Positions 10,682 through 21,918 of a stretch of 64,000 bases of DNA are shown one piece after another. The notes under the pieces are model-generated. The model was not told the DNA's origin, searched no databases, and was given only the letters and a program-made list of their open reading frames with translations. Source of the stretch: Rhyacophila brunnea (lineage: Eukaryota; Arthropoda; Insecta; Trichoptera; Rhyacophilidae); the NCBI GenBank assembly GCA_022495005.1, contig JAGYXB010000361.1, positions 1 through 64,000 on the forward strand, given 5' to 3'. The number at the start of each line of letters is the position of its first letter. Position 1 is the first letter of the stretch. The position numbers and the translations under genes are program-made.

Positions 10682-10924
10682 GTCCTTTGCGGCAGCGCTT
10701 GTAGATGGATGACCACGACCAGAGCACACATTCCCCTTGGTGCGATTCCTGCTGGAGTGTCAGAAGACAAGGAAACCCTCTACATTGGTCGCGTACAATA
10801 TCAAGGCTTGAAAATTATTGGGAAAGTCCACCCGTCAAACGCTCGCTGCTACATCCCCTATGGAGGTTGCGAGCTTGGATTTAGTGATTATGAAATCTTG
10901 ATGTCATCCTTGATTACCATTTAA
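10682..10924 (+). CDS. DM9-repeat gene 1, terminal exon (second DM9 unit)
   Basis: Eighty codons and a TAA stop follow an acceptor AG at 10680-10681. The exon opens VLCGSACRWM and carries DM9 motifs IPLGAIPAGVSED, LYIGRVQYQG, IIGKVHPSNARCYIPYGG and FSDYEIL. It joins in phase 0 to the exon at 1669-1856. The join reproduces the YQ-VLCG transition also seen between the two exons of DM9-2 (FK-VLCG). The two-unit product is about 142 residues plus whatever the missing first exon adds. DM9 units are beta-rich modules of about 60-70 residues. No signal peptide can be assessed. The sequence after the stop is repeated at 3320-3885. Confidence 0.87.
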   Translation, partial: VLCGSACRWMTTTRAHIPLGAIPAGVSEDKETLYIGRVQYQGLKIIGKVHPSNARCYIPYGGCELGFSDYEILMSSLITI

Positions 10925-11450
10925 ATGAAGTTACTATTATGCGGCAAACATCTTACTATCACGTCACGTGGTGGTACGGAAAACTCGCGCATATGGTGGG
11001 GATAAAAGTGTGTAATATCATCTTTCTTGGTATATTTAAAAAGTTATTAGACTGATGCTCCCATCCCGTAGTACATTTTGAACCAAAAATGAACATTGTC
11101 AGTTAGCAAAATCTGCCGAAATGAACAGCAATGAGGTGCATGCTTACACATTTTCGACTCACGATAAAACGAGTTTTCTTTATTTTTATTTGTTTCCTCT
11201 ATGGATTTTCTATTGAATTAGTATCGATGTCTAGTGTTCGCAAGTAATTTTAATGTACAAATACGTAGAAACTGTTAAAATTAATTGAAATTACCCACCA
11301 TGAATAATGAATTCTAATAAATTAGAGTTGGCAATTTCCATCATTGAATTTATGGAGATAGTGATCATTCAAAATATTCTGCGGAATGATGGAACCATAA
11401 ACTAAATTTGTCGCCGTATTAGCACGTGATGTGATGATAATGTGTTCGCA
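10925..11450 (+). repeat. DM9-1 3' flank / probable 3' UTR, duplicated at 3320
   Basis: This noncoding sequence after the DM9-1 stop is collinear with 3320-3885 and, in part and inverted, with 37440-37600. The first bases are the probable 3' UTR; no clear AATAAA signal is seen close to the stop. Whether it is a gene-linked duplicate or an ordinary dispersed repeat cannot be settled here. Confidence 0.55.
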
Positions 11451-11591
11451 GCATTAGGTGCATTGTGTACTTGTGTAGATTCTGAAGTTGTATCATGTAC
11501 TTAATTATTGGTAACCTCACCACGACAAGTATTATTGAAATGTATTTTATTAAATTGAAAATTATAAGGGCACTACTACCGCGTAGTACTA

Positions 11592-12735
11592 CAGTCGAAC
11601 TTGGTTATTACGATCACGGAAATAGCGAGATCTCAGATGTAATGAGAAAACATTCGTTGACATTTTAGTTTAAGATTTTCTCCATACATTTATTTGCTTT
11701 TATAACGAGCTACTCCTCGGGTATACCGAGCAAAACTGTTAATATATTGATTGTTTAAAAACAACATTTTCGACCCTAAGCAATAAAATCCGACCGGGCA
11801 GTTAACTAGACCGATGCCTCCGGGATCGGATTACATTTATGACACTAGTTAAGTACCTAATTGGTGTTTTCGCCGACAACATTGAAAAAGTATCCACGCA
11901 TATGGTTGAAATTGCGTGTAAAAAATCCATGCTTTGTGAAGTTGGTAGGTACCTACCAGTGCCAGTAGCTCAGCAATTCATTACAATAAACAACTTCTTT
12001 TGTAGTTTATGAATGCCATGCTTGTTCCGGGGATTTTTACGATGAATTTCAGATTTTTTATGTTCTATGCTTAAATAGAACGTGGTGCGAAAAATGTTAT
12101 ATAACAATATACGAGTAATGCTTATAACGAGCAAATTCAGTCGGTCCACCACCATCTTTAGATTAATAAAGCCTGAGCATAACTTTTTGCACAAGCAACG
12201 AGTGGACCACTTTTCAGCTGTCATAATCAGATCCGATTTGTAACAAAGTATTAACTTGAAAATAATATTATCCATTCAGTTTGTCATACTATTTATTGAT
12301 AACGTACTTGCAAGCAGAGTTTGGTATTCTATAATGACTGAAGAGTATAAATAAGTTATTAGTTATTATCGTTTAGAATTGACTGTCACATTGACAAACG
12401 TCCTAGTGTATTATGATATTATTATACACAGAAGAAGTTTACTTACTTTGATCGTCACTTCTAATTATTATTAACACAGAACCACTGAATCAGATGAACT
12501 TCAAGGTCTCCAAGGTCTCCAAGATACGTTAAAATAATCTGAAACTAAGAATACTCCGACAAGTGAACACGACAGATGCGTCAGTATGAGCACTCTATAG
12601 ATAATGACAGGCAATGACAGGTCATCCATAGACAACGGGAGAGGCGGAAAGGTAGGACCAGTCGTGAATGTATCAGCTTTCTCTTGAGTCGGCAATGGTT
12701 GGTCCCATCTTCCTCGTAATAACCAAGTTTGACTG
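11592..12735 (+). mobile_element. pogo/Tigger-like element, 1.14 kb, non-autonomous
   Basis: The termini are CAGTCGAACTTGGTTATTAC on the left and its inverse on the right with one mismatch, flanked by TA at 11590-11591 and 12736-12737. The first ~210 bases are repeated, inverted, at 1-206. No DDE motif could be found in the interior, so it is probably an internally deleted derivative. The termini and TA target follow the pattern of pogo/Tigger elements; this is family knowledge, not a database match. Confidence 0.8.
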
Positions 12736-12737
12736 TA

Positions 12738-13600
12738 TTTATAAATAATAAGTCGTGGGTGGGTATCTCGAAGAGTATTTTATGGTATATTTGAAAATAA
12801 CACGGTAACAGTACAATGATTTTGATGTGCGCGAGTATAATAGGTTCGAGGTAACTGAGAGTGGAACTACGGCGTAGTCAGAGCATGTACCTAGCTCAAT
12901 CAAATAGCTCATTTGACTCTGATAGGGCTTACGGCTAACCGTGTATTCCGTTTTCAGAGTGCAAGCAAGACTACTTTAGTGAACTAGGTGAATGAGGTCT
13001 CTTGACAAAGCCAAGTCCGCCCCAATTCTGACTGATTATTGTAGGCCACAAGTCGCCTTATATGACCCCTTCTCTGCCGTCTATGTGATCATGTCTGTGC
13101 GCGATAGTGGGGGTGCCGGATAGAGTCGGAACACCGGAAGTGTCCGGTATGTGACGTCCGATGAGTGAAAGAGAAAGTATTCGAAGGCGCCCGCGCTATA
13201 AAATGATATTATTTTACACAGATATTTATATACAGATATTTTCAGTTTCATATTTTTTTTTTTTTTTTTTTTATATATATACCTAAGTATAAGTTTTCAG
13301 TGTGTTCCTCTTTTATTCCATATTCACATTCCATTTTTTGTGAATATAAAAAAAAACAACCAATATTGAACCCACATAATATCTCTTCTAGGGGGGGCGT
13401 ATTATAGGTATCAGTTCTATTTTATAAAATGAATAGATTTTTTAATGCCTATATATTACCAGCATTAATAGTTTATTTGCAGAATGTAAAGTGTTCGTGC
13501 AAAATGAAAGTGAGTAATTTAACAGGCCGCAAATTTTGTGCCGTTTTGTATTTTTGACTGACTAAACTGACTTTAAGAAAGAAAGATGTCTGACCGGTCA
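12738..13600. other. No gene recognised
   Basis: A GC-richer stretch at about 12930-13190 contains a small GGAACACCGGAAGTGTCC inverted motif near 13130-13150. A poly-T run of over 20 bases follows near 13250. No coding motif or matching copy was found. Confidence 0.35.
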
Positions 13601-13609
13601 GCTGTTCTT

Positions 13610-13965
13610 GATCCGCCATGACAGTTGAAATCTAATATTGTCACCTTGGAAGTGAATAGAGCTAGTCCACATTTTCAAGATCAGAGATATGGGTGTTTGA
13701 AAATCTTTAGTCAAATTAAACTCATGTTTTTACACAATAAAATTCTTCCTTAAATAATAACATTTTTCAACAAAACTTTCTACATAATACAATAATAAGC
13801 TATCAGTGAATATTTTAAAAATCGTTTGGTCAAATAAAAACGTTTTTGAATTTTGTGTGGACTAGCACTATTCACTTCCAAGGCGACAAATATGTTTTGT
13901 TGGATCTCTGTATTAAATTTTACAGTCAATATTACACAGTAGACAGTTGTCATGAAAATGACATC
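13610..13965. repeat. Inverted-repeat element
   Basis: A 33-base arm at 13639-13671 (core CCTTGGAAGTGAATAG, GCTAGTCCACA) is repeated inverted at 13856-13888 with two mismatches. Weaker pairing extends outward to CATGACAGTTG near 13617 and CAGTTGTCATG near 13945. The spacer is about 184 bp. This looks like a MITE, but no target duplication could be fixed. Confidence 0.6.
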
Positions 13966-14418
13966 CATGTTTATAGGTCTTTACACATCAAACTGTTTGG
14001 CTAAGAACAAAAAAATATTTTAATATTTGTCAGTTCATTCCACCCATTACAGATATTACACGATCAATTTTTTATGACATTGATGACCGTGTATGGGCAA
14101 TTTATGTTTTAAATATGAAAGTCTAATCCGATCCAATTTGTTGTGTTTGAATCTTTATTATTGAAATGCATATTGTCTCGTTTTCATCAGAAACTTTTCT
14201 GTGTGCGAAAAGAAAAATGTGTTAAGTCTAAAATTACTACTTTTCAGGAGAGCCAACAGAAAATTGCTTTTTGAATCATGACTCAAACTCCAATGTTTCT
14301 GCATGGAATTTGGGAATTCAGAGGTGTCGATTCGACTCATCCCGTTTCTCATATAATGCATTCATCGATTTTTAAGACGTATCACCTTTTTTCTTTCGCT
14401 TACAGTTTTATTCTTATT

Positions 14419-14643
14419 CAGTGCTCAAAATGGAAAATTTTACGATCCGGAACGCTCGATAATTTTACGAATATATTAACATTGTTATCTAATTTATTAA
14501 TAAAAATACGTGTAAGATTTTTATTATATGACATATCTAGCTCAGGCTGTCAAATTAATATTTCCACGAGACGGACCGATAATTTTGGGAATTTTATGAA
14601 CCCGAACGGCGCTCCGGTGCGTTCCGGTCCATTTCGAGCCCTG
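14419..14643. mobile_element. hAT MITE, 225 bp (CAGYGCTC family)
   Basis: It starts CAGTGCTCAAAATGG and ends CCATTTCGAGCCCTG. Perfect 8-bp duplications TTCTTATT lie at 14411-14418 and 14644-14651. Larger relatives interrupt the Harbinger gene at 50710-52193 and 53146-55905. Confidence 0.9.
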
Positions 14644-14659
14644 TTCTTATTATCATAAC

Positions 14660-16180
14660 ATAATACTTGTCTTCTACTTGACTCAATCACTGCATGTTTT
14701 GCGTTTGTAATAATATAGTATTTTTTATGTGAATATTTTCGAGACATATTCCGCTAATTTTATTGTAATCTGTTTTATGTAATTATATTGATATTGTCAG
14801 TAATAATATAAAAATCTATACCTACATTAAAAAGGCATTTTTAAAATAAGCTTGTTTATTTATATATTTATTTATGTGATATTATCGGGGAGATGAACGT
14901 CATGTAATTCTTACCCCCAATGTTAAGTTTAAGAACTGAAGGTTGCTTGAGCGTGTGTGACACAATACGTTCGGGCAGTGATGAATAATACACTAGATGG
15001 TATTTCTTGGTTTTATTTTAAAGTAATAAAGTTCGGATAACATGGGACTAATAAATGACTCACATTGATTTCGGTTTGTGATGAAAGGTTTACAGTATTC
15101 TTTGGAATTGAGATATAGTGAGAGACGCGGAACAGTGGCGCGTGTCGACTACATTATAGGAAGGCTCAAGGACAACTGTTCCATTTATGTTGCGTCATTG
15201 TCTGTGGTCTATAAATGACCATAGTCAATGACATGTCGGTTGGAGGATTATACAAAACCTCTACAATATAATATTATATATTATAGCTGCCTACTTTTTC
15301 TGAGGCAATTTTAGGACAAGTATAAAATGAAATTGGCATTGAAAGTGAAAACTTTTTTTATAGCCTTCCTTTAAATTTTTTTCTGTTTGTGCAGTTATCC
15401 TCGCTAAAAAATATCTGTCCTTCATCGACAGCTTTTTAAAATTATTTAGCTTTTCTTTCCAATTTTGATAGATGCTACATTCCGTCGTGACCTGTCTGTT
15501 AAGAAAAAACAAAGTAAATAATCTGACAATTTAATAAACAATTGTAAAAAAGCTATTCAGGATTTAAAAATGATTTCCATCTCCATAAATGTGTATGCAC
15601 ATGAAATTTTTCTGGTTTTTGTTTGAAGATAGAAGATTTATCTATATTTTTGTACTAGTAATGAATACAGAAAAAATTGAGATTGTGTAATTATATAACT
15701 ATAAAAACTATTCAAAACCAAAATATATTTATGATAAGCATCATTGGAGGTTGACTATTTAAATGATGAATAATAAAGTTATTGTAATCGTTTTTATGGC
15801 TGAATATTGTAAAATTGACTTGTTGTTAGCTTAATTAGTAATCAGTGCATCTATTCTAAACACAAGGCTGCTATCAACTGCTATTGAAGATAGTTTTTCA
15901 TATTTTTGTATCATAATTTTTACAATAAGTTAGTTGTAATCGTTACAATAAGTGATATGTTTTAATTGCATATAATTATGAATCTCATGTAAGTACCCAA
16001 AATATTTTTATTCACAAAATTTCATCTATTTTTCTTTTTTTGTCAAATCATTTTTGTATACTTACATCAAATTTGTTGAAACCATAAAAGACCTAAAAGT
16101 ATACGAAATTAGTTTAAGTATTATTTTCAAATTTTGCGTATCTGGTTTTGCATTGAAATGTGCACATTAATGAACATTAT
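14660..16180. other. No gene recognised
   Basis: AT-rich sequence with short frames only. A small stem CTGTGGTC...GACCATAG lies near 15200-15225. Nothing here matched other parts of the window. Confidence 0.35.
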
Positions 16181-16189
16181 ACAAGGGGT

Positions 16190-16510
16190 CTTAAACATTA
16201 CCCATTGCAAGTGAACAATTATATTTATTGTCTTCAAAAAAAATCAATGTTTTTATTTCTTCCCTCCCATGCTTCCCAAATTAAATATCCTTCAAATACA
16301 GAAGTACACTGGCTGATGCTTCCTCTTCACAATGGCCCAAGCAAGCGCCCTCTGATGCTTGTAGAAACACCGACACTATGTAGAAGTAGGGAAAATATTT
16401 GCCAAATGCAGGTCGTAGACCACACATCATGAATGTTGCTCTATTGTGACTCACAGTGGTGATCGCGTACATTCGCCTTGCTTGGGCCATTGTGAAGAAG
16501 GAGCATTAGA
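16190..16510. repeat. Dispersed repeat with inverted arms
   Basis: A 32-base arm at 16315-16346 (core CACAATGGCCCAAGCAAGC) is inverted at 16475-16506 with a few mismatches. The left part (TTTTTATTTCTTCC, ATGCTTCCCAAATTAAATAT) matches 46380-46500. It is probably a DNA-element derivative. Confidence 0.6.
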
Positions 16511-16892
16511 GTACAAAAACCAGACATTTCACATGATTTAAGGTGGCAGACTACCAGTGAATTAATCTACTGCAAAATGGTAACTATTGTTATGTTCAAT
16601 GACCATAACCAATTTTATTCTGCCGGCCAGTGAGTGTTTTTATTATTTAGCACCATGGTCGGCAGAAGGACATCGCGGAGTGGAAGGGGTAATTATGAAT
16701 TATTGCCACTTTTTGGGGTCTCTTGGTCTTGACCCTCAGAAGATGACAGATGTGCCTTGTTGGAGCCCCGGACCCTTTGGACGCCGGGAAGCGGAGGCGA
16801 GACTTTAAACCTTTTCCACAAGTTGTATCGTCCACTTTACTTTCTTAATATTCTATCGAACTCTCATAAAAACTGTGTGTTACTTTCTATTG

Positions 16893-17720
16893 TATGAGGG
16901 TTGTACAAAAATTGAAAACCTTTATTATTTTAAAAATCAGGAAAACTTTATTTTTACAAAAAAAGCATATGAAATTTTACGTACATATCCCCACTATTTT
17001 TTGACGTAGTCCCCGTTACGATCAATGGACTTGGTGAGCCGTAGCACTAGGTTTTCAATTTCCTAGTAGAACTCCGGCCCCGCCGACCTCAATAATGTTC
17101 TCATCTCTTCCTCCAAGTCCTCGTCGTTTGTTTTCCGGCGAAATGTTGCTTCGGGTGAAGAAAAGAAGGAAATTACTCAGCGCCATGTCGGGGTTATGAG
17201 CAGGATGACGGAGGACATCCCATTTGAATGAGTCTAAAAGCTCCAAAAAGACCTAAGCGCTTTTCACACGATTTTGTTTGTGAGCTTCCGTCAGCATTTT
17301 GGGCGCCCAACGAGCACACCTTTGCATACTTACCCCAATTTTCCCCTCAAAATCATTTGTATGGTAGACTTACTGACGTCTGGGATCAAAATTGCAAGCT
17401 CACGGACTGTCAGACAGCGATATTCACGAACTTTATCATAGATTTTCTTCAACAAAACGTCACCAACTGAGGACCTCTTTCCTCTCCCCTCCTCATCATG
17501 GATACTTGTTTTATCGCTCGAAAACTCAGTACACCACTTCCTGACATTCCGCTGGTTAATCACATTACCATACTTGGATGTGAGACGACGATAGATTTCA
17601 ACAGGGTGGATCTCCTTCCTGGTTGAGAAACCGAATGATTGAACGCACCTCGCAGGCGGTGGGATTCGACAGCAGAGCGTCCTTCTCAAACGGTCCCAAA
17701 GGTCATACTGAAACAGCTAC
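16893..17720 (-). pseudogene. Second mariner-type transposase, internally deleted
   Basis: Minus-strand reading from about 17689 gives a mariner helix-turn-helix segment with motifs RRLTSKYGNVINQRNVRKWC, DEEGRGKRSS and LTVRELAILIPDVSKSTI. After KLG it continues briefly (WAPKMLTEAHKQNRV), then jumps to LLDSFKWDVLRHPAHNPD, the region around the third catalytic Asp. The block holding the first two catalytic Asp residues is missing, and the final motif reads NPDMALSN instead of SPDLAPSD. The left end (GAGGGTTGTACAAAAATTG, near 16896) looks like a mariner terminus; the right end was not found. It belongs to a different mariner lineage from 4147-5435. Confidence 0.85.
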
Positions 17721-17901
17721 CAAGCCGGCTCACCACTCATTCTGGAGAGGGAAGTCTACGCTACACGCTAGTGTTGCCATATTTTGAGAAATAACATCCG
17801 TGTCGCCAAAAATTAATAAACATACTAAATAATATACTTGTTCGTCTTAAATAATCGTGTTTTTATTTCTTTAATTACACACGTCTATATTTCTCTGTTG
17901 T

Positions 17902-17916
17902 TAGGTTAGGTTAGGT
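17902..17916 (+). repeat. Three TTAGG repeats
   Basis: TTAGG occurs three times in a row, the usual insect telomere unit. It is too short to be a telomere and lies among transposons. Similar CCTAA runs occur at about 23570-23595 inside a MITE. Confidence 0.6.
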
Positions 17917-17919
17917 GGT

Positions 17920-18500
17920 GCCCTGTTTGAATTAATACTTACTCTTTCATTGATTTATCTCTTGTTTAAATTCACACCATTTCAGTAACTTCATACGCTA
18001 ACGTCATATTTTAACTATACGTTGCTATTACTGCATAACCTCAATGATGATGACGGATGTTTTATTAAAGCCGAGAATTCCACGGCCCATATTAATAGTG
18101 CATGCTCTTGATCCCTATCTATCCGTAATCCTCATCCTACCCTCCCCTTCCTTCTTTCTTAACTATAATACCTGCACTCCTTAAAGTCCACATTGATTGG
18201 GGTATGCGAAGGAGTAGTCGCCCTGGGTTCAGTTCAGGTTGGGGCGCAGAACTTGAGGTTCATTGAATGTCTAAAAAATACAAAAATTTCAATCTTTGCC
18301 AAGAACCAGCGATAATTTAATGTTCAGAACAGTTTCAGTAGCTTCGGTCAAACGCAGCTTTAGAAAGTTATAAATGATTAATAATCATCAACGAAACAAT
18401 ATTGTTTATCTGGTTTATGTATATTATAAATAGAACGGTGGGCAAAGGCTGACTATGGCCTCAATGATGTATACTGATGCCAATAGGTATACTTCTAAAA
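17920..18500. other. No gene recognised
   Basis: Noncoding sequence with a pyrimidine-rich stretch at 18110-18170. CTCCTTAAAGTCCACATTGA near 18177 is shared with about 47015-47035, so part of it is a dispersed repeat. Confidence 0.35.
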
Positions 18501-21500
18501 AATGTTGAGACGCCACTGTCCAAGAAAGTCAGCAAATCCTATCTCTAGCCTCCGCGTGGCGTCCCCCGGGCAATGCAGATAATGTGCTGTATAACGCAAC
18601 ATAATATCTGTAGCTAATAGAGAAGGGTGCAAGGCGAAACTCTGGCGCCTTAAAACGAGAGACCTTTGGCTACGGGAAGGATCACCCAGACAGAAAAACC
18701 ACACACCAACCCGTCTGGACAGCGTGGTGTGTTATGTCCAAAACCTTCATATGAAAACAAAAACTTCTAGAACCCGGCCCTCATTCTCCGGAGGCCAACC
18801 TGATACTGATCACGGCAGCGATCAGCGAAGGAAGGCAGAGGGTGCTAACAATCCCCGGAGACCCGGAAAAGGCTGCCAACAGATGACCATTGCTACATAT
18901 AACGCAAGAACATTGTCCAGCGATGCCAAACTTGTAGAGTTTCAAGAAGAGCTCCGGAATATCCACTGGGATGTTGTCGGACTCAGCGAAGTAAGGCGTA
19001 AAGGTGAGAGTATTATTACTTTACAAAGCGGACATGTGCTGTACTCCAAAGGAACCGATGAAGAACGCACGAGCGGTGTTGGATTTGTTGTCAACAAAGC
19101 CTGGAGGGACCGCATAGTCGAGTTCAACTGCATTTCTGACAGGGTCGCAAGCGTGATACTTAAAATCAATGCTAGGTACCGGATTCAGATTTTGCAAGTA
19201 TATGCTCCGACACAGAGCTATCCTGATGAAAAAGTGGAAGAGTTTTACGAGGAAATAACATCCTTGAAAAATAAAAGTAAATGCCACTTCAACATCATAA
19301 TGGGAGATTTCAATGCACGTATTGGATCATACCAAAGAGATGACGTAGCGGTCGGACATTTCGGACATGGCTCAAGGGATGGTAGAAGGGACATGCTTGT
19401 GGAGTTTGCTGAAACCAACAATCTTCACATCATGAATTCCTTTTTTCAACATAAACCTACACGTAAATGGACGTGGAGAAGCCCGACAGGAAGGACCAGC
19501 GAAATCGATTACATCCTCACTGACAGAAAATATACATTTTAAACTGTAAGGTGATCAATCAGTTTAACACCGGCAGTGATCACCGGATGGTGAGATGTAA
19601 GATAAGATTGAACGCCAAATCAGAAAGATCCAAACTGCAGAAGAAGTCAAATGCTCGCGTATACCTGCAGAACAATACTGAATTCCAAAATGAACTCAAA
19701 AATGCACTATCGGCTTTCTTAGATGAGAACGAAACCGTTTCCCTATCCAACGCGGAGGATATAACGAATATTATTCTACAATGTGCAGAAAAAACAGGCG
19801 TAAAAAGCTCAGAAGTTACACCTTCCACCAAGCTTTCGAAGGCAACATTGAATCTTATGGAGCAGAGAAGGAAAACCAAGAGCGATAGACAGGCGCAAAA
19901 CGATATGGAGTTTTCATCACTTTGCAAAACCCTCCGAAGGAAGATTAGAGAAGACCTTCGTAAATTCAATGTAAGCCTCATACAAGCAATTGTGAAAGCA
20001 GGCAGAAGTCTAAACAAAAACAAGCAATGCTTGTCGATAGGAAAACGTCAAATCACAGCACTAAAAGCAAAAGTTGGTTCTATCGTCAGAAATTGGGAAC
20101 ACTTGTTACGCCGAGTTGAAGAGTTCTACAGCGATCTCTACAGTGATGACACTGACAATACGACTATAGACTTAGATCTTCAGAGAAATGGAAATTCGGA
20201 AGACCATACTCCCGAAATTACATCCTGGGAAGTAACCCATGCTTTAAATTACATGAAAAGTGGGAAAGCCCCCGGGGAAGACGGTTTAACGATAGATATC
20301 CTCAAAAAAGCAGGAAAGGATGCAAATGAAGTACTTGCACAATTGTTCACAGCCTGCATATGCAAAGAGGATGTCCCAGAGGTATGGAAAAATGCCAGCA
20401 TTGTCATTCTTCACAAAAAAGGTGACAGAGAAGACCTAGCAAATTATCGTCCAATAAGTCTACTCCCTATTCTCTACAAGACGTTCACAAAAATTCTCTC
20501 AAACCGCCTGCAAAATGTACTAGACGAGAACCAACCGAGAGAACAAGCCGGATTTAGAGGAGGATACAGCACTATGGACCATATCCAAGTCGTCAGAGAA
20601 ATCATAGAGCGGTACCAGGAATACAAACTGCCACTATGCATGGGTTTTATAGACTATGAGAAGGCGTTTGATTCGATAAAGAAATGTTCAATACTCGACG
20701 CACTCAGAAAACAAGGAATCCCTGGGCGCTATATAAATATTTTCAATAATATATACAGTAGCGCAACAGCATCTGTAAATCTCCATAAACCATCGCGCAG
20801 ATTTCCTATCAGCAAAGGAGTCCGACAAGGTGATACAATCTCACCTAAACTATTTACAGCTACCCTTGAAGACTTATTCAGGCAACTTGACTGGAATGAC
20901 AAAGGGATCCCCATAAATGGAGAATACCTGAGTCATCTGCGCTTTGCCGATGACATAGTAATTTTCTCGCAAGACTCAGAAGACCTCCAAAGCAGAATGC
21001 AGGAACTCGCTGAAGTAAGCAACAAAGTAGGTTTGAAAATAAATGTAACAAAGACGAAAGTCATGTTCAACTGCTTTGCAGGCCAAAAAGAGATCCTCAT
21101 CAATGGCACTCAGCTCGAACAGGTGAAAAGCTACATCTATCTGGGACAACAAGTATCTATAGATGGATGTATATTTGATGAAATTGTTCGCAGAGTAAAG
21201 CTAGGCTGGAGTGCTTTTGGCCGCCTGAATAATGTCTTCAAAAGTGACCTTCCACTGTGCCTAAAGCGCAAAGTGTTCAACCAGTGTGTGCTTCCCGTGA
21301 TCACATATGCGTGTGAAACATGGACCCTAAGTAAAAGAGAGATCCAGAAACTTAGAGTAGCACAACGTGGTATGGAGAGGTGCATGCTGGGCATAACGCG
21401 AAAGGACAAAAAGAGGAATGAGTGGATAAGGAAAGCAGACAAGGGTTTGCGATGTAATAGAGTTTATTAAAAGCCTTAAATGGAGATGGGCTGGACACAT

Positions 21501-21735
21501 AGCTCGAAGAAGAGACAATCGTTGGACAAATCTAGTCATCCAGTGGTATCCAAGAAGTACAAAACGTCCGCAAGGTAGACCTAGAGGCCGCTGGATCGAT
21601 GAAATGATAAAGTTCTGCGGAAGTACGTGGCAACGCAATGCACAGGACCGAGAGAAGTGGAAGCAACTTGAAGAGGCCTTCATCCAGCAGTGGATAGATT
21701 CAGGCTGATGATGATGATGATGATGATAAATAGAA
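18500..21735 (+). mobile_element. RTE-clade LINE, near full length
   Basis: The element runs from a GC-richer 5' region (from about 18500) to a (TGATGA)n tail at 21705-21728. It carries apurinic endonuclease and reverse transcriptase regions. The tail of simple repeats and the C-terminal EAFIQQW-DSG ending are typical of RTE elements. Fragments of the same 3' end appear at 33288-33420, 36640-36960 and in an array at 54030-55020. The 5' boundary is approximate and no target duplication was found. Confidence 0.85.
18724..21708 (+). pseudogene. RTE endonuclease/reverse transcriptase with two frameshifts
   Basis: The frame is open from at least 18724; an internal Met at 18883 precedes the endonuclease start MTIATYNARTLSS. 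Endonuclease motifs follow: LSEVRRKGE, YAPTQSY, IIMGDFNARIG and GSDHRMVR. Near 19530 a one-base change shifts the frame, giving TAA at 19540-19542. The reading resumes through the reverse transcriptase: SGKAPGEDGL, YRPISLLP, EQAGFRGGYST, IDYEKAFDSI, GVRQGDTISP and the catalytic FADDIVIFS near 20945. A second frameshift near 21435 cuts off the C-terminus, which continues WRWAGHIARRRDNRW to the TGA at 21706-21708. The protein would nick DNA and prime reverse transcription from the element's 3' end. Two frameshifts make this copy inactive, but it is otherwise well preserved and so fairly young. Confidence 0.9.
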
Positions 21736-21918
21736 TACTCAATCGTCAAACATATTAAAACATTTACGAATTTAAATGTTTACAAAGAAGATTCGTTCAC
21801 TAAGTGTATATTATGACGTAATATAGGAAGTTTCAAGGGTACTGTTCGGTTATCAGGAAAACAGTGGAAAACACATTTTGAAAATAGCAGATAAACTGGA
21901 TTATTTGTTAGGTTAACT

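Noticed and set aside
17902..17916. Telomere repeat suggesting a chromosome end
   Set aside because: Only three units, in the middle of transposon-rich sequence.
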